Shown piece after piece: positions 9,212 to 18,278 of a stretch of DNA of 64,000 nt. Below the pieces are notes generated by a model, which was not told the DNA's origin, did no database searches, and worked only from the letters and a program-made list of their open reading frames with translations. A program made the translations under genes and the position numbers. Numbering within the stretch: the stretch's first letter is position 1; each line of letters begins with the position of its first letter. This DNA comes from Betaproteobacteria bacterium (GTDB taxonomy: Bacteria; Pseudomonadota; Gammaproteobacteria; Burkholderiales; SG8-39), in NCBI GenBank assembly GCA_016195915.1, contig JACPYS010000012.1:124001-188000 (forward strand), read 5' to 3'.

Positions 9212-9970
9212 CTAGGCAGAGGCAGGTTCCACGTTGCCGATGATCTCGCCCTTCTCCAGGTGGATGATGGCCTTCGCGGCGCGAGCGGACTGTCCGTCGT
9301 GCGTCACCATGATGATGGTCTTGCCCAACTCGGTGTTGAGCCGCTGCATCATCGCGAGAATGTCGGCGGCAGAGCTGCGGTCGAGGTCGCCCGTGGGCTC
9401 GTCGGCCACGATCAGCCTGGGATCGGTGATCACCGCGCGGGCGATCGCCACGCGCTGCTGCTGGCCGCCGGAGAGCTCGTTGGGATAGTGCTTCATGCGA
9501 TCGGCCAGGCCGACCACCGAGAGCGTCATCTCGACCCGCTCGCGCCGCTCCGAGCGCCCGAGCCCGGTCAGCATCAACGGGAGTTCGACGTTTTCGTAGG
9601 CGGTGAGCACCGGCATGAGGTTGTAGAACTGGAAGATGAATCCCACGTTGGATGCGCGCCAGTCGGCCAGTTGACTTTCCGTGAGCGTCGTGATGTCGAG
9701 GCCGCCGACGCGCAGCGTGCCGCAGTCGGGTTTGTCGATACCGGCGACCAGGTTGAGCAGGGTGGTCTTGCCGGAGCCCGAGGGTCCCATCAGCGCGGTG
9801 AAATCGCCTTCCTGGATGTCCAGGGTGATGTCCGAAAGCACCGGCACGATCTGTTCCCCGCGAACGTAGGATTTGGCGAGGTTGTGGATCTCGACCAATG
9901 GTTCGGCCCGTGGTTCGGCCCGTGGTTCGACCCTTGGTTCGACCCTTGTTTCGACGCGTGGCGCACTCAT
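9212..9970 (-). CDS. ABC transporter ATP-binding protein, MacB/LolD type
   Basis: This is the cytoplasmic ATPase of the exporter. It has Walker [10 protein letters not shown], signature [14 protein letters not shown] and Walker [13 protein letters not shown], all intact. I chose ATG 9970; upstream codons belong to the adaptor gene region. The first 24 residues are an unusual extension of repeated R-(V/A)-E-P units encoded by a 12-bp tandem repeat, placed before the normal start of the domain ([11 protein letters not shown]). The gene order adaptor-ATPase-permease-permease on one strand indicates one operon. Confidence 0.95.
   Translation of the reverse strand: MSAPRVETRVEPRVEPRAEPRAEPLVEIHNLAKSYVRGEQIVPVLSDITLDIQEGDFTALMGPSGSGKTTLLNLVAGIDKPDCGTLRVGGLDITTLTESQLADWRASNVGFIFQFYNLMPVLTAYENVELPLMLTGLGRSERRERVEMTLSVVGLADRMKHYPNELSGGQQQRVAIARAVITDPRLIVADEPTGDLDRSSAADILAMMQRLNTELGKTIIMVTHDGQSARAAKAIIHLEKGEIIGNVEPASA
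9900..9959. repeat. 12-bp tandem repeat (5 units) in the ATPase N-terminus
   Basis: Five 12-base units of the form GGTTCGRCCCKT lie head to tail. The last unit is the most diverged. On the coding (minus) strand they encode R-V/A-E-P repeated, just before the ABC domain. The copy number could vary by slippage without breaking the frame. Confidence 0.85.
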
Positions 9971-9974
9971 CGCA

Positions 9975-11186
9975 TCACTTTTTTGCCAGTGTGACCGTGG
10001 CGCCGTCCTTGATCTTGTCGTTCGGGGCGAGCACCACTCGGTCCCCCGGGGCGAGCCCGGTGACCGCCACGAGGTCGCCGAGCCGCTCACCCGCAGCAAC
10101 CTCTACCGCCTGTACGTTTCCGTTCTTCAGTCGGAACGCGAGCTTCCTGCCGCCGCGCTCGACAATCGCGGCGGGCTGCACCGCAACCACCGGCTTCTTC
10201 TCCGCCGGCGCTACCGCCCTGGTGAGGAACGCGACCTTTGCGCTCATGTCCGGCAGCACGCGCGGATCCCGGTCGACGAAGCGCACCTTCACCAGCACGG
10301 TCGCCTTGGACCGGTCGACCGTCGGCACCGTGCGCGAGACTTCACCGGCGAGGCGCCGGTCGGGCAGGGCGTCGAGCTGGATTTCGCAGGGCTGTCCGGT
10401 CTTGATCCTGGCGATGTTCGACTCGGAAACGTCGGCTTCGACTTCGAGCGTGTCCATGTCTGCGATGGTGACCACGGCGCCCTTGCTGTCCGCGGCGGAG
10501 GAGAACGGCGTGATGTTGTCGCCGACGTTCGCGTTCTTGGTCAGCACGACGCCATTGAAGGGAGCACGGATCAGCGTTTGCTCAACCGCGACTTCCGCCA
10601 CGCGCCGGCCAGCTTCGGTGGCTGCAATGGCCGCCTCGAGCGCGGCGATGGAAGCGGTCGCTTTTCCCAGTCGCGCATTGTCCGCATCGTGCTGGGCGGT
10701 AGAGATGAACTTCTTCGCCAGCAGTTCGCCCGAGCGCCGGGCATTCGCCTGCGCATCGCGCAACTCCGCCATGCCCTGACCGAGATTCGCCTGCGCCACC
10801 CTGACCTGCGCGCTCGCCTGATCGAGAGAGGCGCGCATGTCCTTGCTCTCCAGTCGCGCCACCACCTGGTTGGTCCTGACGACACTTCCCTCGAGCACGC
10901 CGAGCCATTCGAGCCGTCCCTGCGCCTTCGACGATAGTGACGCCTTGCGCTGAGGCACGACGTAGCCCGTGGCGTTGAGAAGCGTGTAATTGAGCGACGG
11001 ATAGACGTTGGCCACCGTGACGGTTTCCACCACGGGTGCCGCAGAGAAACGGTTCGCCGCGTACGCCACAGCCGCGATGGCAATCGCGGCAAGGCTCGCC
11101 AAGCGGATCCAGCGGCGCGGCTTGTTCGCGCGCGCGGAAGGCGAACCGCGGTCGATGCGGAGTTTGGACAGGTCTGCGTCGGTCAT
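9975..11186 (-). CDS. HlyD/MacA-type efflux periplasmic adaptor
   Basis: This is a membrane fusion protein that would bridge the ABC permeases to an outer-membrane channel. It has an N-terminal membrane anchor (about residues 30-48), a coiled-coil hairpin (about 110-200, rich in Ala, Gln and Arg), and lipoyl/beta-barrel domains (LIRAPFNGVVLTKNANVGD). It has 403 residues from ATG 11186; a TTG at 11204 is possible but lacks a better ribosome site. The stop is 4 bp from the ATPase start. No outer-membrane TolC-like gene is adjacent. Confidence 0.92.
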   Translation of the reverse strand: MTDADLSKLRIDRGSPSARANKPRRWIRLASLAAIAIAAVAYAANRFSAAPVVETVTVANVYPSLNYTLLNATGYVVPQRKASLSSKAQGRLEWLGVLEGSVVRTNQVVARLESKDMRASLDQASAQVRVAQANLGQGMAELRDAQANARRSGELLAKKFISTAQHDADNARLGKATASIAALEAAIAATEAGRRVAEVAVEQTLIRAPFNGVVLTKNANVGDNITPFSSAADSKGAVVTIADMDTLEVEADVSESNIARIKTGQPCEIQLDALPDRRLAGEVSRTVPTVDRSKATVLVKVRFVDRDPRVLPDMSAKVAFLTRAVAPAEKKPVVAVQPAAIVERGGRKLAFRLKNGNVQAVEVAAGERLGDLVAVTGLAPGDRVVLAPNDKIKDGATVTLAKK

Positions 11187-11289
11187 TCGATTTACGGACA
11201 GCAAGGAACTTGGCGCGATGTCATTCTAGCCGCCGATTTCACTATCCGCTTCACTTCGAGGCACCGATTCCGGCGATCGCCGGTCGACA

Positions 11290-12477
11290 TCACCGCTCTT
11301 CCGGCGGCTTGATGTGGCGAAACGCTGCGAGCAGCATCAGGTCATAGAGGATCTTGAGCCCGCCGCACAGCAGCAGCGGCCAGATATGGTAGCCCGACGC
11401 GAACAGCGCGCCGGCGAGCACCGGACTCGCAGCCGAAGCGAGGCTGCGGGGAACGGCGGTGACGCTCGCTGCAGCCGGACGCTCCGCCTCGGTCACCACG
11501 GCCATTACGTAAGAGGACCGGGTGGGCACGTCCATCTGCGAAAGCGCGGCGCGCACCAGCAGCAGGCCGAGCGCCCATTCGAGCGTAGGCGCGAATGCCG
11601 CGGCGATCAGACAGAGGCTGGACGGAATGTGCGTGAACACCATGGTCTTCACGAGCCCGATGCGCGCTCCGATCCACGCGGCAACCGGAAAGGAAAATGC
11701 CGATAACACGCCGGTGCCGAAAAAGAACAGGCTCGCCGAGGTCAGCGACAGTTCGAAGCGCTCGAACAGCCACAGCGCAAGCAGCGACTGGACCACGAAA
11801 CCGCCGGCAAACGAGTCGATGCTGAACAGCGCCGCGAGTCTGTACACAATGCGCCTCGACGGTCCCAGGGCGGCGGCGGGCACCGCACGCGCGGCCGGGG
11901 TCGATCGCGGAATCCCGCGATACGCCAGACCGCCGAGCACGCCGAGGACGGCGTAGAACACGAACAGGGCCTTGATGGCTGCGAGCTTTCCCACACCGAG
12001 TGGAGCGAGCCACTCCGGTGCGCCTGCGAACAGGGAACCGGCGGCGCCGGCGAACGCGCCGATCAGGCTGTAGCGCGCGAACGCCCGGGTTCTATTCACG
12101 GGAGCGACTGCGCCCGAGAGCACCGTGTGTTCGAGCGGCACGAAGATGCTGGTGCTGCCTCCGGAAGGATTGATGGTGCCGACGAAGGCGACCACCAGCA
12201 GGATCGCGTAATCGGTTGCGGCCGCGTAGGCAAGCCCCGTGGCGGCCATGAGCGCCGAGGCCGCGAGCAGCAGGCCGCGATGGTCGCGGCGCGCGCCGAG
12301 GACTCCGATTCCAAGCGTAAGGATCGCCGAACCCAGCAGCGCCAGCGTTGCGACCACGCCGACATCGAAGGCCGACAATCCGAGGGCGATCAGATAGACG
12401 GGAAGAAGTATCGCGACGAAGCCGTCGCCGAAGTCGCGAATCGCCCTGGCGAGGTAAACGTTTACTCTAGCGTTCAC
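11290..12477 (-). CDS. major facilitator superfamily transporter
   Basis: This is a twelve-helix secondary transporter of about 395 residues. The sequence is hydrophobic throughout, with an MFS-like loop after helix 2 (GVLGARRDHRGLL). I chose GTG 12477 because it overlaps the upstream stop as GTGA; a TTG at 12510 would overlap by 37 bp. It follows the SOD-rhodanese gene, so the two are probably co-transcribed. The substrate is unknown. Confidence 0.85.
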   Translation of the reverse strand: MNARVNVYLARAIRDFGDGFVAILLPVYLIALGLSAFDVGVVATLALLGSAILTLGIGVLGARRDHRGLLLAASALMAATGLAYAAATDYAILLVVAFVGTINPSGGSTSIFVPLEHTVLSGAVAPVNRTRAFARYSLIGAFAGAAGSLFAGAPEWLAPLGVGKLAAIKALFVFYAVLGVLGGLAYRGIPRSTPAARAVPAAALGPSRRIVYRLAALFSIDSFAGGFVVQSLLALWLFERFELSLTSASLFFFGTGVLSAFSFPVAAWIGARIGLVKTMVFTHIPSSLCLIAAAFAPTLEWALGLLLVRAALSQMDVPTRSSYVMAVVTEAERPAAASVTAVPRSLASAASPVLAGALFASGYHIWPLLLCGGLKILYDLMLLAAFRHIKPPEER

Positions 12478-13442
12478 TTCGTCTGTACCGGCCGGCCGGC
12501 GTTTTTCCAATCCTCGATCCCGCCCACCAGATAACGCGCGTCGACGCCGGCGTCGCGCAGCCGCGCGGCGGTCGATTGGCCGACTTCGTGTCCGTACACG
12601 CAGTAGACCACCACCCGTTCGCCCGCCAGATCATGAGCCCAGTCGTCAACCCGCTCGGGATCGCGCCAGGTCGCGCGTTCGATCAGCTCGGGTGCGGCGT
12701 CGTAGGCGCCTTTGCGCCGAACGTCGATTCGCCTGACGGCGTCGGAGACTTGCACTTCATCAGGATGGGCAGCGAGTGAAGCGGTAGATGCCTCGACAGC
12801 CGCGGCATAACGCAGGGAAACGCCGTCCCAATCGATGTTGTCCATGAATGCCGCGACATAGGCCCTGGCGTCGGCGCCAAAATCCAGGTGATACGCGTGC
12901 TCGTACATGTCGAGCGCCAGAATCGGCGTTGCGCCTCCCAGCAGGTGCGTGTGATCGGCGGCCCAGTGGTTTACGAGCCTGCTCTCGCGCGCCGACCAGG
13001 AAAGCAATGCCCAGCCCGAGCCGCCACCCATCGCCGCAGCGAGCGCCACGAACTCGGTGCGCCAGCGCTCGAGTGAGGAGAAATCGCGCTTCGCTCCCAC
13101 TGCGAATCCAGCCGGCTTGCCGGCGGCCTTCAGCACGCCGTCACCGCCGAGGCTCGCGAAATACAGCTCGTGCAGGAACATGGAGTTCGCGGCGACCAGC
13201 TCTTCGCGTTTCAGCCCGTTGACCTGGTAGCCGGGCGCGCTCGCCCAGTCGAGCGCCGCCAATTGCGCGCGGATCGCATGAAGGCGCTTCACGGCGCCGG
13301 AATAGTTGTTGCCGTGATGCGACTGGATGAGCCGCTCGGACAGGCCGCGCAGGCTCGAAGGCGCGAACGGCAACGGCCGGATCGAGGGACCGGTAGCGGG
13401 GGATTGCGCAGATGAGGCTGCAGCGTTGGCGGGTGCGTCCAT
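12474..13442 (-). CDS. Fe/Mn superoxide dismutase fused to a C-terminal rhodanese domain
   Basis: Residues 30-225 form an iron/manganese SOD domain, which converts superoxide to peroxide and oxygen. The expected metal ligands are H42, H91, D178 and H182. Residues 235-322 form a rhodanese-like domain with candidate sulfur-carrying C281 in VVVYCVYGHEVGQST. The first helix reads SHHGNNYSGA, so the usual second-shell His and Tyr of bacterial FeSOD are replaced by Asn and Ala. The ATG has a good AAGGAG site. The N-terminal 20 residues are low complexity; I see no convincing signal peptide. SOD-rhodanese fusions are known, but the function of the pairing is not established. Confidence 0.88.
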   Translation of the reverse strand: MDAPANAAASSAQSPATGPSIRPLPFAPSSLRGLSERLIQSHHGNNYSGAVKRLHAIRAQLAALDWASAPGYQVNGLKREELVAANSMFLHELYFASLGGDGVLKAAGKPAGFAVGAKRDFSSLERWRTEFVALAAAMGGGSGWALLSWSARESRLVNHWAADHTHLLGGATPILALDMYEHAYHLDFGADARAYVAAFMDNIDWDGVSLRYAAAVEASTASLAAHPDEVQVSDAVRRIDVRRKGAYDAAPELIERATWRDPERVDDWAHDLAGERVVVYCVYGHEVGQSTAARLRDAGVDARYLVGGIEDWKNAGRPVQTK

Positions 13443-13517
13443 GGCTCTCTCCTTAAGAGTCCCGCAGAGCTTGGACGCACCGGCGTCTTGAGTTTTGAAG
13501 CGATTTGAAGCGGATCG

Positions 13518-13543
13518 CCGCGGGGAGTCTGCGATCCCCGCGG
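13518..13543. terminator. perfect 9-bp GC hairpin between GNAT and SOD genes
   Basis: CCGCGGGGA at 13518-13526 pairs perfectly with TCCCCGCGG at 13535-13543 across an 8-base loop. No T-run follows on either strand. It could end the GNAT transcript or sit in the SOD leader. A tandem TTTGAAGCGR repeat lies beside it at 13494-13513. Confidence 0.4.
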
Positions 13544-13591
13544 AACAGAGGATGCCTACAATGGGGCGCGGCTGTCAAGCCATGTGAACTG

Positions 13592-14119
13592 TTACAACTG
13601 CATATCGACATGCACGGTATCGCCTTCACCCGGCTCGCGGTGGACCCTGAAGCCGAGTTGCCGGCAGAATCTGAGCATCTTGCGGTTGCTGGCGAGCACC
13701 AGACCTTCCATGGTGCTGAATCCGCGCTCGCGCGCCGCCTGCTGCAGCGCAAGCATCAGCAATCCCGCCACTCCAGTCCTTTGCCAGGCGTCATCGACCA
13801 CGATGGCGAACTCGCAGCTGCCCGGTTTTTCAGTGGCCACATAACGCGCCACGCCGATTTCGATCTCGTTGCCGTCCGGGGCAATGGTCGCGATGAAGGC
13901 CATGTGCTGGTCGTAATCGATCTCGGTGAATCGCTTGAGCTTATTCGGCGGCAGTTCGCGCAGCATCCCCATGAAGCGGTTATAGCGCGAATCGTCGGAA
14001 AGGTGGCGCACGAATTCCTGCTCCATGCCGGAGTCGTCCTGGCGTATGGGCCGGATGGTCACCGGCGTGCCATCGAATAACGCGCGATGTTGTACGAGGT
14101 AATGGGGGTACTCTGCCAT
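13592..14119 (-). CDS. GNAT family N-acetyltransferase
   Basis: This is a predicted acyl-CoA-dependent acetyltransferase of 175 residues. The family core is visible: VARYVATEKPGSCEFAIVVD (beta 4), then DDAWQRTGVAGLLMLALQQA, where the acetyl-CoA loop (Q/R-x-x-G-x-A/G) is QRTGVAG. The N-terminus (VTIRPIRQDD) is typical of GNAT domains that in longer proteins follow an acyl-CoA synthetase module. The start is ATG 14119. The open frame extends upstream into the end of the hydratase gene, but that part looks non-coding. Confidence 0.85.
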   Translation of the reverse strand: MAEYPHYLVQHRALFDGTPVTIRPIRQDDSGMEQEFVRHLSDDSRYNRFMGMLRELPPNKLKRFTEIDYDQHMAFIATIAPDGNEIEIGVARYVATEKPGSCEFAIVVDDAWQRTGVAGLLMLALQQAARERGFSTMEGLVLASNRKMLRFCRQLGFRVHREPGEGDTVHVDMQL

Positions 14120-14144
14120 GGCAAGGAACGCTCGGCGCGAGGCC

Positions 14145-14945
14145 CTAACGGATCGCGAGTTCGACTGCGCCGAGCGCGCCGAGTGAGAAGCTGACGGCAT
14201 TTCCGGCCTTGGGAAATTTCGAAGTCACCAGGCTTCCGGTGATGACCAACTGTCCGGCACGCAGCGACCGCCCCCGTCCTGCAAGGTGGTTCGCCACCCA
14301 GGCGAGCGCCTCGAAAGGATGGCCCATGACATCGCGGCCAAAGCCCTGTCCCACGACCTCTGCGTTGATGCTTGCGGTTCCCTGTTGCTCGGCAAGATCG
14401 ATGCTCGCCCAGTCCCGTATGGACGCGCCGAGCACGGCGCCTTCGTTCCACGCGTTGTCCGCGACCAGCCCGAGCGCGAGGGAAGAAAGTCTCGTGTAAT
14501 CGGCGTTCCGATCGTCCGCGAGTTCGAATGCGGGCATGATCGCTCCGATCGCAGTGACGACCGATTCGCGCGTGTGCGGCGATGGTCCCGCGGGCAGGTC
14601 CTTTGCAAGCTGCACCGCGATTTCGAACTCGACCATCAGACGGCCGTAGTCCGCCGCGCGCACGCTGGCCGGCCCACGCACGACCTGCTTTTCGTGCAGG
14701 GCGCCGCCGATCGAATCCTGGAGTCCGACCATGTTGCGCATTGCCGGAGTGGTGAGCGCGATCTTGTAGCCCACAACCGGGCCGCAGGCGCGCGACTTGA
14801 GGGCGACAAACTCGTCCTGCACGGCATAAGCTTCCTCAACCGTTAGGGGGGCGATGTCTGCGGGGAACGGCCCGAAGCTCTCTCGCGCTGCATGCCCGTC
14901 GACGAGGAAGCGGGCGGCACGCTTGAGTCGCGGGTCCATGCTCAT
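14145..14945 (-). CDS. 2-keto-4-pentenoate hydratase / fumarylacetoacetase-fold protein (MhpD-like)
   Basis: This resembles the hydratase and decarboxylase family of aromatic meta-cleavage pathways (MhpD, DmpE, DmpH), which add water to, or decarboxylate, 2-oxo-dienoates. It has 266 residues, the normal length. Family stretches include GYKIALTTPAMRNMVGLQDS, a metal-binding VEFEIAVQLAKDLP, and the C-terminal GRSLRAGQLVITGSL. No other ring-cleavage gene is adjacent, so it may act on a different enol acid. A 226-bp divergent intergenic region lies upstream of it. Confidence 0.88.
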   Translation of the reverse strand: MSMDPRLKRAARFLVDGHAARESFGPFPADIAPLTVEEAYAVQDEFVALKSRACGPVVGYKIALTTPAMRNMVGLQDSIGGALHEKQVVRGPASVRAADYGRLMVEFEIAVQLAKDLPAGPSPHTRESVVTAIGAIMPAFELADDRNADYTRLSSLALGLVADNAWNEGAVLGASIRDWASIDLAEQQGTASINAEVVGQGFGRDVMGHPFEALAWVANHLAGRGRSLRAGQLVITGSLVTSKFPKAGNAVSFSLGALGAVELAIR

Positions 14946-15171
14946 GGCGCTGCCAGGGCGCTGGTTTTCGCCGCAAAGGTCTCACCGCGGTTGGGACGGT
15001 TTTGGGCTTGCATGGAGTCTGCTCCGCGATGTCGAGGTACGCACAATTTGCATTATGACGAATGCTGCGTGAGTCTGCTCTGTTCAGGTACGGTCGGCGG
15101 CCCCGTGATAGTGGACATGTCAACGCCGGGTGGTGCCGCGACGTTGGATTGTCGGTGGAGACGAAGCCGGC

Positions 15172-15444
15172 ATGACGAGTGGGCCTTTCTGGAGCAAGCG
15201 GTTCAGCCGGCGTGTTTGGTTGACGGATCACGCGACGGCGCGCTCAGCGGAGCGTAATATTCCGCTGGATATACTCATGGACGTGATCGAGACGGGCACC
15301 ATGCGGGAGAGGGAACTGGGCCACTGCTGGATCTGGAAGAACGTCACGGGGCGTCACGACAACGCGCTCTGTGTGGCAGTGCTCGTCGGCGACGCGATAA
15401 TTGTCAAGACCGTGATGAATCATTTCGCTCCGGAAGGCACGTAA
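15172..15444 (+). CDS. DUF4258 domain protein, possible toxin of a small two-gene module
   Basis: This is a 90-residue protein with the DUF4258 pattern TDHATARSAERNI near the N-terminus and a strand-rich C-terminus (LCVAVLVGDAIIVKTVMNHF). DUF4258 proteins have a RelE-like flavour and are often next to a DUF2283 gene, as here. I chose ATG 15172, preceded by a GGAG about 11 bases away; the frame could also begin at GTG 15130. Its stop overlaps the next ATG as TAATG. A toxin role is inferred, not proven. Confidence 0.7.
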   Translation: MTSGPFWSKRFSRRVWLTDHATARSAERNIPLDILMDVIETGTMRERELGHCWIWKNVTGRHDNALCVAVLVGDAIIVKTVMNHFAPEGT

Positions 15445-15641
15445 TGCACGCTACCTACTGGAAAGACGACGACATCCTCGAGGTCCGGTTTTCGGACAAA
15501 CCGATCGCGCGGGAAGTGTCGGAAAATTGGCATGTCCACAAGAGCTTTGCCGAAGACGGGGAGCTGGTGTGTGTGGTGTTCGTCGACGCCGTCAAGGAAG
15601 GTTTTTTTACCCTTGAGGCGAACGGCCGCAAAGCTGCATGA
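15444..15641 (+). CDS. DUF2283 domain protein, partner of the DUF4258 gene
   Basis: This is a 65-residue protein with the DUF2283 pattern: an N-terminal YWKDDDILEVRFSD and a central acidic stretch. It is translationally coupled to the DUF4258 gene by a TAATG overlap, as antitoxins often are to toxins. The pair lies alone between a divergent hydratase gene and the M20 peptidase gene. Confidence 0.75.
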   Translation: MHATYWKDDDILEVRFSDKPIAREVSENWHVHKSFAEDGELVCVVFVDAVKEGFFTLEANGRKAA

Positions 15642-15717
15642 CGATGTCTTGCGGGCAGTTCGGCCGCACGGCAGGCTTTACACTATTTCTTCCGTCCACT
15701 TGCCTTGGAGAACGCCG

Positions 15718-17205
15718 ATGAATATTCGTGACCGTAACTTGCCGCTGCAACCCGAGCAGGCCGGCGCCCTGGCCACCTTTGCCGACCGGACATGGGACGA
15801 GGAAATCGTGCCAGCGCTCACGCGATACATCACGATCCCGGCCAAGAGCCCGATGTTCGACGCCGACTGGCAGAGGAACGGCCATATCGAACGCGTGATC
15901 ACGGATGCGGCGGCCTGGGTCGAAAGCAAGAGGGTTGCCGGACTCAAGCTGGAGGTGGTGCGAATCGCGGGGCGCACGCCGGTCATCTTCTTCGAAGTCG
16001 ATTCCACCCGCCCGGGCGGCAACAGTCCCGGCGCTCAAACGATCTGCCTGTACGGCCACCTCGACAAGCAGCCCGAATTCAGCGGCTGGCGCTCTGACCT
16101 CGGGCCGTGGACGCCGATATACGAAGACGGCAAGCTCTACGGCCGCGGCGGGGCCGACGACGGCTATGCCGTATATGCGGCGCTGACGGCCATCATGGCG
16201 CTCGACAAGCAGGGCATTGCGCGGCCGCGCTGCGTGGGCATCATCGAAAGCTGCGAAGAGAGCGGGTCCTTCGACCTGCCGGCCTATGTCGATGCATTGA
16301 GGCCGCGGCTCGGGGACGTCGGCCTCGTGGTCTGCCTGGACTCGGGCGCCGGCAACTACGATCAGCTGTGGCTTACGACCAGCCTGCGTGGAATGGTGAG
16401 CGGCGTGCTCAAGGTCGAGGTGCTGACCGAGGGCGTCCATTCGGGCGACGCAAGCGGTCTCGTTCCGTCGAGTTTTCGCGTCCTGCGCCACCTGCTCGAT
16501 CGCCTGGAAGACAGCGCGACCGGGCGCCTGCTGCCTGATAGTTTTCATTGCGCGCTGCCGGCGGCATGCGTCAAGCAGGTTCGCGCGACCGCCGCGATTT
16601 TGGGCGAGATGGTGTGGAAGCGGTATCCCTGGTCCTGCGGCGCCGATGGCACAGCGGCGCTTCCCACAACTTCGGACCCGGTGGAGGCGCTGCTCGATCG
16701 CACCTGGCGACCCACCTTGTCGGTCACCGGGGTGGACGGATTTCCAGAAATGAAGAATGCGGGCAATGTGCTTCGGCCATACACCGCGTTCAAGCTCAGC
16801 CTGCGCCTGCCGCCGCTCGTCGACGCGAACGCCGCGGCTCTGAATCTGAAGGCGCTGCTCGAAGACAATGCACCGTATAACGCGCGCGTCACCTTCGAGC
16901 CCGATGGCGAGGCGGGCGCCTATGGGGCCACCGGCTGGAATACGCCGGATCTCTCGCCCTGGCTGACAGACGCGCTCAATGCTGCGTCGCTCGCGCACTA
17001 CGGTGCGCCACTCGGCTACATGGGGCAGGGCGGCACCATTCCGCTCATGAGCATGCTGCAGAAGGGCTTTCCGAAAGCGCAGATGATGGTCTGCGGTGTA
17101 CTGGGCCCGAAGAGCAACGCCCACGGGCCGAACGAGTTTCTGCATGTGCCGTACGGCAAGCGGCTTACCGCCGCCGTGGCACAGGTGATGGCGGCCTGCC
17201 CGTAG
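15718..17205 (+). CDS. M20 family metallopeptidase
   Basis: This is a predicted zinc peptidase of the M20/CNDP group, cleaving a dipeptide or amide. It has 495 residues. Metal-site motifs are present: YGHLDKQPE (first His and Asp), GRGGADDGYAVYAAL (bridging Asp) and ESCEESGS (catalytic Glu pair). The dimerisation domain lies around residues 225-400. The start ATG 15718 has GGAG 8 bases upstream; the open frame extends 62 codons earlier, but those overlap the DUF2283 gene. It converges on the TRAP operon with only 12 bp between stops. Confidence 0.92.
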   Translation: MNIRDRNLPLQPEQAGALATFADRTWDEEIVPALTRYITIPAKSPMFDADWQRNGHIERVITDAAAWVESKRVAGLKLEVVRIAGRTPVIFFEVDSTRPGGNSPGAQTICLYGHLDKQPEFSGWRSDLGPWTPIYEDGKLYGRGGADDGYAVYAALTAIMALDKQGIARPRCVGIIESCEESGSFDLPAYVDALRPRLGDVGLVVCLDSGAGNYDQLWLTTSLRGMVSGVLKVEVLTEGVHSGDASGLVPSSFRVLRHLLDRLEDSATGRLLPDSFHCALPAACVKQVRATAAILGEMVWKRYPWSCGADGTAALPTTSDPVEALLDRTWRPTLSVTGVDGFPEMKNAGNVLRPYTAFKLSLRLPPLVDANAAALNLKALLEDNAPYNARVTFEPDGEAGAYGATGWNTPDLSPWLTDALNAASLAHYGAPLGYMGQGGTIPLMSMLQKGFPKAQMMVCGVLGPKSNAHGPNEFLHVPYGKRLTAAVAQVMAACP

Positions 17206-17217
17206 GGAAGGCGTAAA

Positions 17218-18243
17218 TCATCGATTGCGGTATTTCTTCGCGGCCGCGAGCAGGGCCTCGTAGTCTTCCTTGTGTCGAGGATTCTTCGCCACGATGGACG
17301 CAGCAACCGAGGTCACGTCCTCGACGTAGCGCTCGGTATCGGCGGGAGACAAAGTAATGATCTGGCCGCCATTAGCCTCCCAGTTCTTGCGGATGCGCTC
17401 GACCTCATCCACGCCCCAGGTGGAGAACACGGCTTCAGCCTTGCGCGCCTCGTCCCTGACGATGGTTTCGAGCTCGGGCCCCAGCGATTTCATGAAATTC
17501 CGGTTGACCAGACCCGCGGCAACAAGAAAGGATTTCGGCAGCTGCGTCAGCCCTTTGGCAACGTCGTAGTACTTGAACGCCGTGAACACGGAGAAGGCCG
17601 CGATCGATCCGTCGATGGTGCGGTTCTGCATGGCGGGCAGCGCCTCGCCGAGCGGCATCGATACCGGAGAAGCACCGAGCTTTCTGAATGGCTCGATGTG
17701 CAGCGGCGCCGGACCCGGCACGCGGATCTTCTGGCCCTTGAAGTCGTTGAGCGAGCGCAGCTGCTTGTGCGACAGGAGCATGAGCGGCCCATTCAGGAAA
17801 ACATAAAGCGGCTCGACGCCTTTGGCGGCTCCGAAAGTCGCCACGCGCTTGCGGATTTCCGGATCGGCGAACACGGCGTGGCCATGGCGGACGTCTTCGA
17901 ACAGGCCCGGAGCGTCGAACACCTCGAAGCGAGGTTCCAGCCCCACCAGGAATCCGACCGCCGGTGCCGTCAGCTCGATCGTGCCGAGAGCGACGCCTTC
18001 CACCGTGCGCGGTATCTGGCCGAGCTGATTGGCGGGATAGATCTCGACCTTGATGCGTCCGCCCACCCGCGCCTCGACGCCCGTTTTGAACGCCTTCATC
18101 CACTCGTGCTGGACGTCGTTGACGGTTGGCGAGGACAGCTTCATGGTGAATTGCTGGGCGTGCGCTGCGCCCGCTGCAAGCAGGCCGGCCGCAAGCGCCG
18201 CAGCCATGTTTCGTGCCGATGTGCGGATGAATTCAGGATTCAT
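17218..18243 (-). CDS. dctP: TRAP transporter substrate-binding protein DctP
   Basis: This is a periplasmic receptor of 341 residues with a clear signal peptide (MAAALAAGLLAAGAAHAQ within residues 13-30). The DctP body includes the conserved region GQKIRVPGPAPLHIEPFRKL, holding the carboxylate-binding arginine. ATG 18243 is preceded by AAGGAG at a 7-base spacing. It is the last gene of the operon that starts with the Bug receptor and includes dctM, dctQ and the UGSC-type selenoprotein. Confidence 0.94.
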   Translation of the reverse strand: MNPEFIRTSARNMAAALAAGLLAAGAAHAQQFTMKLSSPTVNDVQHEWMKAFKTGVEARVGGRIKVEIYPANQLGQIPRTVEGVALGTIELTAPAVGFLVGLEPRFEVFDAPGLFEDVRHGHAVFADPEIRKRVATFGAAKGVEPLYVFLNGPLMLLSHKQLRSLNDFKGQKIRVPGPAPLHIEPFRKLGASPVSMPLGEALPAMQNRTIDGSIAAFSVFTAFKYYDVAKGLTQLPKSFLVAAGLVNRNFMKSLGPELETIVRDEARKAEAVFSTWGVDEVERIRKNWEANGGQIITLSPADTERYVEDVTSVAASIVAKNPRHKEDYEALLAAAKKYRNR

Positions 18244-18278
18244 TGTCGAACTCCTTACGTGCGATGAAAACGAGTGGC

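Noticed and set aside
9900..9959. CRISPR-like repeat
   Set aside because: The 12-bp units are contiguous with no spacers and lie in frame inside a gene.
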